This document shows, in pieces, positions 36,162-47,436 of a stretch of 64,000 bases of DNA (its first letter is position 1; each line of letters begins with the position of its first letter). The notes beneath the pieces were generated by a model that was not told where the DNA came from, ran no database searches, and saw only the letters and a list, made by a program, of their open reading frames with translations. Both the position numbers and the translations under genes were made by a program. Location: NCBI GenBank assembly GCA_023525715.1, contig CM042016.1:67208882-67272881 (forward strand), in the 5' to 3' direction. Source of the DNA: Cichorium intybus. Taxonomy: Eukaryota; Streptophyta; Magnoliopsida; Asterales; Asteraceae.

Positions 36162-37232
36162 TGTTAGTACTGAAAGTCAAATCGTTGACCAACTCGTAGT
36201 TTGATATGTTAGGATTGTATTATCAAACTTCTTATTTGTATGGAATGAACTTACCTTTGCATGAATGTTTTAAGTAATGAACAAAATACTTATATCTTTT
36301 GTATGTTGTCAACTTATATCTCGGATAAGTCGTGTTCTGATAAAATGATAATCATCCGAAATCCATTATTGGATTTCGGACTATAAAAGGAACTCAGAAT
36401 CAGAAAGTACCTCACCTAGAAGAAAGAGTTCGGAAGATCATACTCCGAACTAACCTAGAAGATCAAGACAATCACAACTATCTCCAAAGACACTCTGATC
36501 AAACCAGCCAGGACTCCGAAATCCACTCAGGATTTCGGAGTATCAATATCAACATATCTAAGGAAATATTACACTTAAACATTCAACAAAGGAGACTGAA
36601 GACTAAAGAACATCAAGAAGATAAGGCAAGGGATAAGAACTTCAACTTATAGGATATGATTAGACTAGATCAGGCGTGACCCGCTAGAAGTATGTCTGTT
36701 GTACATTAGAGTATTATTATATTATAGACAACCCACCCTAGTCTGACATTTTTTTTATATTAGATTCACCCTTTCTTATCTGACTGAAGAGAGACGTGTT
36801 GTCTCCTCTTCAGTCCATAGGTTATTATCCGAAGGTCCTCCCTTAGTCTATAAAAGGGAGACCAAGTTCATCTTCAGTCCTCATGGTTTTGATAGACTTT
36901 ATGTAACAACTTTACTTATCAATATAATCTCTCATTCCATCAACTCTTACTCTCTCATCTGCATTTCTTACTGTTTTTTACATTTCTAAGCACTCTTTAA
37001 TTCTAGTCTTTATATTTCCAAGTTATATAATTGATTAATTCATGTCATTTATTGTTGAGCTATTACGATCTATTCTAAGTATCACTTCCTTATTATAATT
37101 CCGCAACCATATCAAGTCTTCAGACTTGTCCATCTCAAGTCTTAGGACTTGTCCCTCCGAAACTTCTAGTTTCGGATCTTTACTTTCCGCAATCTTCATT
37201 TCTGTATTTACATAGATTATTTGGCGACAACA
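36162..37232 (+). repeat. SV2 5' LTR
   Basis: Length 1071 bp, TGTTAGTACTG to GGCGACAACA. TATA boxes at 36382-36389 and 36849-36856. It lacks a 13-bp duplication that the 3' LTR has near 52060. Several palindromes with TCCGAA/TTCGGA arms lie in it. Confidence 0.95.
36355..36541. promoter_or_regulatory. Palindromes with TCCGAA/TTCGGA arms in SV2 LTR
   Basis: Perfect inverted repeats: 36355-36380 (11-bp arms TCCGAAATCCA, 4-base loop, abutting a TATA box), 36427-36451 (8-bp arms AGTTCGGA) and 36513-36541 (12-bp arms ACTCCGAAATCC, 5-base loop). A fourth at 37156-37176 has arms TCCGAAAC. Palindrome-rich regulatory regions have been described in Sirevirus LTRs, and these fit that idea. Confidence 0.7.
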
Positions 37233-37247
37233 ATTAGTATCAGAGCC
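37233..37247 (+). other. SV2 primer-binding site
   Basis: ATTAGTATCAGAGCC directly follows the LTR. It is the initiator-Met type TGGTATCAGAGCC with one mismatch (A for G). Confidence 0.8.
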
Positions 37248-37389
37248 AGAATAGCTATTCATAAGATTCTAAGTGCCTAGTTTGCTCAAGACCCTGGCTG
37301 TAGCAACAACCTTAGAATCCTCTGTGGATCATTGCATGCTATTATAGCTCTCAAAATCTTAATCTCTGTATCCAGAAATTCTTTCCATC

Positions 37390-39012
37390 ATGCAGATGAA
37401 CTACTCACTAAATGTTGCCAACACCGTTGGAAGCTCTAATCGAGCTGCCATACTCATTCCAACAGAGTATAATGGCTGGGCATCACGTATGCACAACTAT
37501 CTTAAAACCAAAGGGAAAGATGTTTGGCGTTCAGTCGAAGAAGGACCACACCTTTCAACATACACCCCTAGACCAGACACTGTAGAAGAACCTCTAGGTG
37601 GTACTTCTTATCCAAGGTTAACTCCCTTGGATATAGAGAAAATGGATAACGACCAAGTCGCTTTCACCGAAATCCAGTGTGGAATTCCTCCAGAACTCTT
37701 CGATCTCATACAAAACTGTACTACAGCTCAACAGATTTAGGTTCTCTTGCAAAATATGTTCTTAGGAACAGAAGAAGCAAAAGATCAAAAGTTGGTTTCA
37801 AGTCTCTCAAAATACACTCATTTCTCAGCATTTCCCGGAGAATCACTGAGACAAGCATTCACCCGGTTCTCCATAATTGTGACAAGACTTCTAAGTTCAG
37901 GAGCAGAAAGAACCAATCAGGAAATCAATCATAGATTTCTTGAAGGACTTGGAAAGGACTGGATGCTCGTCAAAATGATACTCCAAGATTCAAGAAAGTT
38001 GAAGACTTTCAACATGTATCGACTATATAACAACCTCATTGGACAAGAAAACAATATAAAAAACAATCAACAACAGCAACAACTTGGTGGACCTCTGGCT
38101 TTAGTTGCTGGACATAACTATTCAACAATGGGCAATACCCCTCAGCAACTAGTACAATATCAGCAAGCATCTCAGCAACAAACCAACCGGAACATTCCTC
38201 CACCACAGCTTGCTCCCACTCAAACCTTGCCACAACCTCAACAACCAAATCCTATACCATCATATCATCCCTCTCAGCCTCAAATCTCCTACCCTTCAAA
38301 CTATCAAAACTCATCTGTTCAATACCAATCATCACAAGTCTCTCAACCATCCATTCAATCAAAATCTCCAACTCTTGCACTTCCAGCACCAGTACAAACT
38401 ACTGAATCATGCTACTCAGAATACAATGAAGCAGAAGAAGCAGCTTATCAACATAAGATTGCTATGATCAGTCAGAAGTTCAACAGAATACCATCACATT
38501 CCGGCCCAAAGAAGAACTACTGTCCTTCAAATCAAAGTTCTGACTATCAACCCAGAAGCAATTATCAGAAAAGGCATCAACAATCTGGTCAGAATCGTTA
38601 CTATCAGAAATCAGAAAATCAACAACACGAAAAACTAAAGACAGCTCCAGCAGACAGCACCAATCAAGTCCCAACTTTCGAAAAGAAAGAATCAGAAGTA
38701 ATCAAATGCCACAACTGTGGAGGCATATGGCACTATGCTGCTGACTGCAGAGCACCAAAGAATTATCCGAAAGCAAAAGAAGAAGAAAAGATTAAAGCAT
38801 TTGTAGCTTCTAGAAACGTCGAGATCTGGTCATCAGGAGATGATGATGAGCAGTTTGAAAACAAGCGAAAACGAGGAAAAGAATTTGGAGAATGCATGAT
38901 GGTACAGGCAAATCAAGAAACTCTAACCCAGGACTGGCAAGCTCCAAACATCTTGAAAACACCACCGAATCGTCATCTTCTTACACGCCGAAGAATTACG
39001 CCTTCATGGTAA
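37390..39012 (+). pseudogene. SV2 gag (capsid and nucleocapsid)
   Basis: The start at MQMNYSLNVANTVG fits the leader length. Capsid wording (AAILIPTEYNGWASRM, FTEIQCGIPPELFDL) is copia-like. A TAG at 37738-37740 stands where copia gags usually have Trp, and the frame continues in phase. A Gln/Pro-rich stretch (about 38060-38400) precedes an intact zinc knuckle at 38707-38748, C-X2-C-X4-H-X4-C (CHNCGGIWHYAADC), and an acidic WSSGDDDEQ region. Near 38940 the true phase shifts, so the last 25 or so codons to 39012 are out of frame. Confidence 0.9.
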
Positions 39013-40814
39013 ACCACAAAACAGGCAAAGGTGTAAGTATTATTGAACAGGTACGTAATATGCTTCATACACATCAAATTTACTCTAATAATCTAGAACC
39101 TGCTCTAGAAAAAAATATCTAACACTTGTGCAGATGCCTTAGCTGCATACCAGCGGGTTCTGGAAGAAAGAGACGATGGGTATGACGAGGTGATAAAATT
39201 GAAGAATAGACTAGAAGATAAAAAGCTATTTTGTGATAAACTTACTGCTGATTTGAAGATCGAACAAACTTCTAGGACTTTGTTAGAAAACTCAAATCAG
39301 CTTTTGACATCACAAAGGGATTTAGCCCGAAGTGATAATGTAAGATTAAACAAATTAGTAGATCAGTTGTATCATGCAACTGAAGTTTTCAAATCTCCTG
39401 CTAATACTAACACTTCAGAAAACACTTTCAATTAGGGATGGGCAAGAAAAACCACAAATAAAAACTATCCTATCTATAACAGAAAAAGTCCATTCTTTCA
39501 GTACCCTTCAAATGAATATGATGATAAGCACGATCAGGACATAACCAAGAATCTTTCTAAAAACTCTATTGATGAATCATAAAATGCCATATCTGAGTCA
39601 AAAATAGGAGTTAACATTCCCTTCTCATATTTCTCAGAAGCAGACACTGTTGAAATCAACAAATTGTCTACAGCTTCAGTCCCATTCATGCCTAGACATA
39701 TGACCACGGTCACAAACTTTCCACCATCAAGCTCTCAGCAACATTCTTTAATAAAAAATCAGCAAGGTAACTGTGTTACTGAAAAATGTATTCCAGATCT
39801 TAAGAATCTGGAAAATTCAAACAAAGAAGAGGTTGATGAAGAAATTGAAATGGAAAAGTCCCCAGGCAGTATCATCATTAAAAATGATTTTAACAAAATT
39901 ATAATCAGACTTCCGAACCTTCAAGTTCTGACACTAAGTCATCAGAAGACAGATGAAAACATAATTCTTCAAACAATCCAATCAAAATTTTGCTCAAAAA
40001 ACTTAAAGTCAACTATGAGGGGACAAGCTCCCTAAATGATTATTTATCTGACTCTTCCCCAAGAGAAATTTTTCAAAAAGGAAAAGGAAAGAATCTAACC
40101 AAACAAGGAATAAAACCAACTCTAAACAGAAAAGATCTCAGATCTCCTCGATCTCAGGCAAGATTTGAGCAAAAAAAATGCTTCTACACTCAGAAACGAT
40201 CAGATGCTAATTCAACTATTGTCACTCCAAGTCATACTCAGAGATCAACTTCTTCCACACCATGAAAGTACATCCACAAGGGATTACTTCCGACTCCAAA
40301 AACCAAACCCATTCAACAATTTCAAAATGTCAGAAATTCATACTACACCTCTGAGTTTCCAAAACTAACAAGAAATTCGAAAAATACTCAAAATAGTTAA
40401 ACAATCTATAAGAAACCCATGAATGAATTCCCTAAATCATTTTCAAGTATCATCAGAAGCTACAAGCCAACCTCAAATGTTATCGGAACCCAGATTCAGA
40501 ACTACAATCATTCTGAAACTACTCCGAGAATTTTAAAACAACAACAAAATTATACTTGCTGTCATTGTTGCAAACATCCTTCCAAAACAATCAATGTTAC
40601 AAATTTAAAAAATCCTAGGCATTCAATGAAAAACTACTCTCCAAAAGTTCCAAAGAGATTTGTTCAAAAATGGATAATAAAAACACCCACTTCTGAGTCA
40701 AAATTATCTCCTGAAATTGAAACTCCCATCAATTCAATTGTCGAAAATAAATCTTCCATGTCTATAAAAGCAAATGGGACCAAACAAGTTTGGGTACCCA
40801 AACTAACTGTCTAA
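38940..40814 (+). pseudogene. SV2 gag-protease linker, broken
   Basis: Pieces in changing phases: a segment with SYTPKNYAFMV, a helical segment with heptad leucines (39190-39435), Ser/Asn/Lys-rich stretches, and the end KQVWVPKLTV that normally stands shortly before the protease. Several stops and indels. A Cys/His cluster (CCHCCKH, near 40555) does not fit a known zinc knuckle. Same place and same style as the SV1 linker at 28688-29869. Confidence 0.6.
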
Positions 40815-40835
40815 TCTTTCAGGCACTCAGTACTG

Positions 40836-42114
40836 AAGAGCAGGATGACAAATGGCTAATACATAGTGCCTGCTCAATGCACATGACCGGAAGATTGGAG
40901 TTTCTATGAGATTACAGAGAAGTCAGCTTTGGAGGATACGTCACATTCGGAAATGACACAAACGGCATCATCAAAGGCTACAGTGTACTTACAAACGGAA
41001 ACTTCACCATTCAGAAGGTTGCCTACGTTCTCGGACTTAAGCACAATCTCATAAGCGTAGGACAGCTAGTCAGCACTGGTCTTCGAGTTGAATTCGACAA
41101 TGAATTCAGTTACATCATGACAGGCAACAGAGACAGATGTCTAATAAAATCTACAAGACAACTCAACATGTTTCCTTTAGAAATCTCAATGTTTATCGGA
41201 AAACCAATACTTTGCCTATTAACAAAAGCACACTCCGAAATCAGTTGGTTATGGCATCGGAAACTAGCTCATCTCAACTTCCGATACATGAATCAGTTGG
41301 TAACAGGAGAAATGGTCAGAGGAATGCCACTTCTGAGGTTTGATAATGAAAACTTATGTGCAGCATGCGCATTTGGCAAGCAAAAGAAGAAACCTCACAA
41401 ATCAATCACCGACTCACAGGCATTACTCGTCCACTAGAACTTCTTCACATGGATCTTTGTGGTCCATCAACAGTTGCTAGTATAAATCACAAGAAATACA
41501 TCCTGGTTATCGTGGACGACTACTCCCGATTCACCTGGGTATTTTTCTTAAGATTAAAATCAGACACCTTCCCAGAACTCAGAAACTTTATTACATCAAT
41601 CGAACTCAAGATTCAACATCCAGTAAGAAGAATCCGAAGTGATAATGGAACTGAGTTCAACAATAAGCAAATTGAAGAATTTCTGACATCTAAAAGAATA
41701 GAGCACAACTTCTCAGCACCATATACACCTCAACAAAACGGTGTTGTAGAAAGAAGAAACAGAACTTTAGTGGAAGCAGCTCGATCAATGCTAACCTTTG
41801 CAAACCTTCCTCTAACCTTCTAGGCAGAAGCAATAGCAACTGCCTGCTTTGTTCAAAATCGATCCATTGTCAACAAAAGACTACAAATGTCTCCTTATGA
41901 AGTATTAAACGGAAGAAAACCTAATGTCAAATTCTTTCATATATTTGGCTGCCGGTGCTTCATTAAAAATAACAAAGATCATTTGGGAAAATTCCCACCC
42001 AAAAGTGATGAAGCAATATTCATGGGATATTCATCAAAATCAGTAGCCTATCGTGTTCTAAACAAGAGAACACGAGTTATCGAAGAAAGTTTTGACATCG
42101 AATTTGACGATTAA
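40836..42114 (+). pseudogene. SV2 protease and integrase of pol
   Basis: The protease site reads LIHSACSMHMTG (about 40856-40890): the catalytic DSG is replaced by HSA, so the protease is dead. Next come the GAG-pre-integrase wording (SWLWHRKLAHLNF) and the zinc-finger CAAC. A phase change near 41425 follows. The triad is D at 41452 (HMDLCGP), D at 41641 (SDNGTEF) and E at 41749 (NGVVERR), with DD35E spacing. A TGA at about 40907 and a TAG at 41821 (expected Trp in FWAEA) break the frame. The core integrase residues are kept. Confidence 0.9.
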
Positions 42115-42884
42115 TATCAATGGAGAAAGAAGAATCAAGATATTCTATATGTAATGGAAAATGATGTTCCAGTGGGACATCAACCCATTCATACAGTTGA
42201 AATTGATTATGACTTACTCTTTGATCCATCAGAGACAGCAAAAGAAGCCGAAGTTGTCCATTCTCCTGATGCAATTCAGCAAATCATCTCTGCATCAGGA
42301 CCAACCACTTCCTCAGAGCCTACCTCATCCGAAGATCAAACTGATCTTCCGACAAACACTCCAACAATCGAGGGGGAGCCTCTGCTCCCTTCTCCAAGTC
42401 ATCAGACTCAGAAACAACCATCGATCCAAGCAATTCCTGAGGGGGAGTCCAGAATCCCTACACATGTTGATGGAATACCTCAATCTGAAGGTGACCATCA
42501 ACCCTCAGAAGATACCTTATAAGCAGATAACCCATCAGAAAATGTCACAGCCCACTCCTCTGATGCAATGGTTAATAATTCTCCGATCTTTATATTTGAA
42601 GCCGATGAGAATACATCAGCTGAAGAATCACAAAACACCACTTCTGAAGACACCCACTTCATCCAAGATATCTCCCTCCTATTTCTGACCCAGCCCTCCT
42701 TCCTTGCTTACACAAGTGGACTCGGAATCACCCTCCGAACCAAATAATCGAAAATCCATCATCCAAGGTTCAAACAAGATCAAAGAAATCAATTCAGGAT
42801 GAATGTCACTACGCCGCATACATCATCAAAGTTGAACCAAAGACAGTCCTAGACGCTCTAGACGACGACGATTGGATCAAAGCC
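42115..42884 (+). pseudogene. SV2 integrase-RT linker
   Basis: In phase with integrase after a TAA at 42112-42114, to a stop at 42520, then another phase up to the RT. Ser/Pro/Glu/Thr-rich. GAGGGGGAG, encoding EGE, occurs at about 42370 and 42440, as in the SV1 linker. Confidence 0.65.
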
Positions 42885-44378
42885 ATGCAAGATGAACTAT
42901 CAGAATTTAAAAGAAACAACGTCTGGGATCTTGTTCCAAGACCCTCCAATCACAGAGTCATCGGTACTAGATGGGTCTTCCGAAACAAACTTGATGACAT
43001 GGGTACTGTAGTCAGAAACAAAGCCAGATTAGTGGCAAAAGGATATAGTCAGATCGAAGGACTTGACTATGATGAAACGTATGCACTAGTTTCTAGACTA
43101 GAAGCCATTCGGATCTTTCTAGCCTACGCAGATCACAAAAATATTATTGTACATCAAATGGATGTAAAAAGTGCATTTCTTCAAGGTGATCTTCAAGAAA
43201 CAGTCTCTCTTCAACAACCTCCGGGTTTCGAAGATCTATCACAACCTAACCATGTGTATCGTCTGAATAAGGTAGTCTATGGTCTAAAACAATCACCCAG
43301 AGCTTGGTACGAAACATTATCAAACTTTCTAGTATCATCTGGATATAGACGAGGAGTCATTGATCCGACATTCTTTGTTCGATCCCATCAAAATCACATC
43401 ATGATCGTCCAAGTCTATGTAGATGATATCATCTTCGGATCAACAAATCAAGCAATGGTTGATGAATTTGCAAAGGTAATGACAGACAAATTCCACATGA
43501 GCATGAATCGAGAAATAAACTTCTTCCTTGGTCTACAAATTAAACAAACCAAAATAGGAATCTTTATACATCAAGAAAAATACACAAATGAACTTTTGAA
43601 GAAATTTTCTCTTGAAAATTGCTCTACTGCCAAAGTTCCGATATCCACCAATCATAAAATCTTCGCAGACCCCGAAGGCGAGCCAGTAGACCATAAGTTG
43701 TATCGAGGAATGATAGGCTCACTATTGGACTTAATCGCAAGTAGGCCAGACATCATGTTTTTGACTTGCCTGTGTGCCAGATATCAAGCTGCTCCGAAAA
43801 TGTCGCATCTAACAGTAGTAAAGCAAATATTCAAATATCTGAAAGGGACTAAGGCAATAGGTCTAAGGTATCCAATCGGAGACAACTTTAAACTCCAAGC
43901 ATTCACCGATTCGGTTCATGCCTGAGGTAAATTGGATCGGAAAAGCACATCCGGAGGCTGTCAATTCCTTGGTGGAAGATTAGTCAGTTGGTCCTCCAAG
44001 AAACAAAACTGTGTCGCATTATCGTCAGCAGAAGCAGAATATGTGGCTGCATCCACCTGCTGCTCACAAGTTCTCTGGATGAAAACTCAGCTAATGGATT
44101 ATGGTTATCGATTCCTTCAAGTTCCTATCTATTGTGACTCCAAGAGTGCCATAGCTATTTCTCACAATCCTATTCAGCACTCTATGACTAAACACATCGA
44201 TCTGAGATATCACTTCATCAAGGATCAAATCTTAGAAGGTAACATCGAACTATATTTCATTCCTACTGATGAACAAGTACCTGATGTCTTCACAAAAGCC
44301 TTAGATTCCACTAAATTCAACAATTTTCTGGACAAGTTGGGTATGCTAAATCCTGACTCTGACTTCTTTAGAGAATGA
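42885..44378 (+). pseudogene. SV2 reverse transcriptase and RNase H
   Basis: One phase of 498 codons with a single TGA at 43923-43925. RT motifs: FRNKLDDMG, VHQMDVKSAFLQGDL, VVYGLKQSPRAWYETL, catalytic YVDD at residues 178-181, INFFLGLQIKQ. RNase H: DRKSTSGGCQFLGG, LSSAEAEYVAAS, YCDSKSAIAISHNPIQH, VPDVFTKALDS. The first RNase H motif reads FTDSVHA, where copias usually have a second Asp (S/TDSDxA). The stop falls directly after this motif. Apart from these changes the domain pair looks complete. Confidence 0.94.
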
Positions 44379-45112
44379 TCGTCCGTTTCTGATCTTCATT
44401 CTCTTAGAAGGAAAGTCAGCTCTAAGCAAACTCTTCCGATTCTTCTCAGAACCGATTCTTCTCAGAACCTTAAGCCTTCCGATTCTTCTCAGAACCTTAA
44501 GCCTTTCGATTCTTCTCAGAACCTTAAGCCTACCGATTCTTCTCAGAACCTTAAACCTTCAGATTTTTCTCATAATAATTTCAGAAAAACTATCTCAATA
44601 CTTTCAATCACATATTACCAACACACATATATAAGCCAAATCTACTTTCATTCAAATAAACAAACATTGCATTAACTGAATCAATTAAGTCATATCCCTA
44701 AACATCTCAAAAAAACATATGACTTAAGATTCCACTATGTCGTCCGTTTCTGATCTTCATTCTCTTAGAAGGAAAGTCAGCTCTAAGCAAACTCTTCCGA
44801 TTCTTCTCAGAACCTTAAGCCTTCCGATTCTTCTCAGAACCTTAAGCCTTCCGATTCTTCTCAGAACCTTAAGCCTTCCGATTCTTCTCAGAACCTTAAG
44901 CCTACCGATTCTTCTCAGAACCTTAAACCTTCCGATTTTTCTCATAATAATTTCAGAAAAAACTATCTCAATACTTTCAATCACATATTACCAACACACA
45001 TATATAAGCCAAATCTACTTTCATTCAAATAAACAAACATTACATTAACTGAATCAATTAAGTCATATCCCTAAACATCTCAAAAAAAAACATATGACTT
45101 AAGATTCCACTA
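44379..45112. repeat. 361-bp tandem duplication with 27-bp inner repeats
   Basis: TCGTCCGTTTCTGATC occurs at 44379 and 44740; the two units then run in parallel to GATTCCACTA. Each holds several copies of a 27-bp unit, CCGATTCTTCTCAGAACCTT plus AAGCCTT, with at least four in the first and five in the second. The inner unit encodes a 9-residue repeat in any frame, which I take as an effect of its length. The region lies just after pol. Confidence 0.9.
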
Positions 45113-45171
45113 CACAAAGACAACTAGAAAACATCAAAAACAAAAGATGATCATCACTTCTCCCCTTCCCC

Positions 45172-45588
45172 CTAATGCTTGTTGTACTGCCACTTTGGAG
45201 GATAACCATACACAAAGCTCTGTGTGATTCGCACAGACGAATCACACACCCGAACAGTCTTCCCGTCTAGCAGCACAACGTCATAAACATCGTCGCCGAT
45301 CACGTCGTCAACAACTCTAGCCCACCACCCTTGACGATCCCATGCATCGACATAGTCTCCAACCTTGTACTCTACTATCACAATCGGTGGGATAGGACGA
45401 AGGAGACCGTATTTAACCCGCACGATCATCATCCTTCTGGTGGTATTATCCGGCAAGCACCTCAGCTACACCTCACACCGCCGTTTCCAGGTCTTTGTGA
45501 TAACTCCTTCATAGAAGCCTCCAGCAAAATCTCCATTAGTCAACTTTACCTCAACCTCATCAAAACACTTGAAGAAGAATCTAGCCAT
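45172..45588 (-). pseudogene. Agenet-domain gene, copy 1, antisense to SV2
   Basis: Read on the minus strand from the ATG at 45588 (MARFFFKCFDEVEVK) to the stop at 45172, 139 codons with one TAG at 45466-45468. The first Agenet-like repeat (residues 8-41) reads DEVEVKLTNGDFAGGFYEGV. The linker has LRPIPPIVIVEYK, and the second repeat reads VGDYVDAWDRQGWWARVV and VVLLDGKTVRV, ending PPKWQY. The GWW, the LRPIPP linker and the closing W are the usual Agenet landmarks. Plant Agenet proteins bind modified histones or act in chromatin and RNA processes; that role here is inference. The gene lies between pol and ORF3, in the opposite direction to both. It is about 1 kb from copy 2 and about 40% alike by eye. 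Confidence 0.7.
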
Positions 45589-45656
45589 GTTGAAAGCAGA
45601 TTAGATTTAGGTGATTTTAGTTCTTGATACGAGTGGTTAAACCCTCAGTCGAAACC

Positions 45657-45667
45657 CCTTTTTATAA
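45657..45667 (-). promoter_or_regulatory. TATA box of Agenet copy 1
   Basis: The minus strand reads TTATAAAAAGG about 70 bases before the ATG at 45588. Copy 2 has a similar box at a similar distance. Confidence 0.55.
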
Positions 45668-46157
45668 CCCAACCTACATGCCCATTCATCTTCTTTAACA
45701 CATTTACTTAGTGGTCATAATGACCCTAGTGGGCAGTTAATGCACCCGTCACATCAGCGTCATGGTTTAAACCGTTGATTAGACGGTTCGACAACTTTGA
45801 CGGTGTAATGGATAAACCCCTCGTGCTCCAATACTGATTGTTCTCCTTTTCCAAAACTGACACATCCTCACCTAACCCTTCAAATCTCTCTCTCTCTCTA
45901 AATTTTTTTTTTAAAAACGTCAAATTCTGTCATCTCTCCTAACTTTTCCATCTCCGACTTCTTCCTACACACTTTCTGAATGCAAAAGTTCTGAATCCCA
46001 TTCAAACACAAACAAACGACATAACTTGCTTTCATTCATTCAAAACGTTTCAACATACAACAAAAGCAATGTTTACATAATACTAGCCATACAAGCAAAC
46101 ACACAGTCCGATACAAGACACATAAAACAAAGGGAGATCAACAGTCTGTCCACATCA

Positions 46158-46577
46158 TCAGAGCTTATAATATTGCCACATCGGAGTCTTTCCAAGATGA
46201 TACCTCTGATGAATCCTCAGTTCCGACTCATCAACAAACACACGAGTCCCATCCACTAACACCACATGGAACTGATTGAATGGTGTCTTTCTCGAAATAG
46301 CAGCTGGCCACCATCCACGCCGATACCACACCTCCACAAAATCAAACTACTTGAACTCCACCAAAACCTTAGGAGGAATAGGTTGTAGATATGCAAAGTC
46401 CACATGCACGTTCAAAGGACCACCAGTGGATCCATCAATCAACGTTGTCATCTTTACTTCATACCGATGATTCCATACAGACATGATCACACCACCATAT
46501 ACTGCACCAGCAAACTCACCATCTTGAATTCTCACCTCCACCTTCTCATCATGATTGAACGGACGTCTTGAAGCCAT
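46158..46577 (-). pseudogene. Agenet-domain gene, copy 2, antisense to SV2
   Basis: Minus strand from the ATG at 46577 (MASRRPFNHDEKVEV) to a TGA at 46158-46160, 139 codons plus stop, with one in-frame TAG at 46347-46349. The first repeat reads VEVRIQDGEFAGAVYGGVI, followed by a linker with LQPIPPKVLVEFK. The second repeat has FVEVWYRRGWWPAAI, VVLVDGTRVFVDESELRIHQ and ends MWQYY. Length and layout equal copy 1, but the stop is elsewhere, so the two decayed separately after duplication. An earlier in-frame ATG at 46676 exists, but the one at 46577 matches copy 1 and follows the TATA box. Function by homology only: a reader of histone marks. Confidence 0.75.
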
Positions 46578-46628
46578 GATTAATTCCTCAAAATCGTCAC
46601 TTGTGTGATTTCTAAGTGTCGTGAACAA

Positions 46629-46643
46629 CCCCCTTTTATTACC
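46629..46643 (-). promoter_or_regulatory. TATA-like box of Agenet copy 2
   Basis: The minus strand reads GGTAATAAAAGGGGG about 55-65 bases before the ATG at 46577. Both copies have the box followed by a G run (AAAAGGGG), suggesting a duplicated promoter. Confidence 0.5.
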
Positions 46644-46679
46644 ACTTTCCCCTACCTCTTCTTGACACCTCTTCACTTC

Positions 46680-47436
46680 GAGATCAGTAATTTAGAGATG
46701 CGATACATGATTTGACTACCTAGTTTAGACAGTCTGCATCATAGTTTATCTCTACAGCAATGATATGACAACTCCTAAAATTACCCATTACACAACAGCA
46801 CTCAAAAACCAAGTTCTGAGCCACAATCCGAACCTTTTGCTTCTGATCCCTAGTTCTCCGAGATACTACCTTACTCTCCGAACCTTCAAGCTCAGAACCT
46901 AACTCTCGGAATGGTTAGTTCTGACTACTTTCCACATCTCAGAGCCATCAGATACTCACTCAGAATTTCTTCTTTCTGATCAAGTCAGAACTATCACACT
47001 CATACCAGTCCGTACCCTAGACACCTCACCTCGACATATTTAATACGGGAATGAAACTTAAATACGAAAACATTTAATACCCAATAATTAAAATCAATAT
47101 GATCCATTTTTTCTCCAACGGATATTCTCTCTGCCACACATGTCCGTCCTTTAATGGACCATCCATTTTCATCATTTCTTTGCATTTAATGCCAAGCATA
47201 CGCTTTTCTGACACAACTGTTCACACGTCCCTTCATTTCCGCAACCCGGCGGTTTCTTACTCTTTTTCAAATCGCTATAACCGTTCCCTCTTATTTCAAT
47301 CGCTCACCCTTCTTCATCTTCCACAAACACTCCCTCTCGAGTATCATATCTCTCTCTCACCGCCGCTTTCAACCTCTCAACCCTAAAATATCTAAAACCT
47401 TCCATCACTCCTCATCTCTTACATCCAAATTCTTCA
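46680..47436. other. Divergent intergenic region between Agenet copy 2 and ORF3
   Basis: No gene seen. TCCGAACCTT, CTCTCCGAACCTTC and CTCTCGGAATGG repeat the TCCGAA core found in the SV2 LTR. A weak TATA-like CGCTATAACC lies near 47272, about 165 bases before the ORF3 ATG. The two genes point away from each other, so this could be a two-way promoter. Confidence 0.45.

Noticed and set aside
44757..44984. Frame with nine-residue repeats on either strand
   Set aside because: The 27-bp unit gives periodic translation in every frame; no start context or homology.
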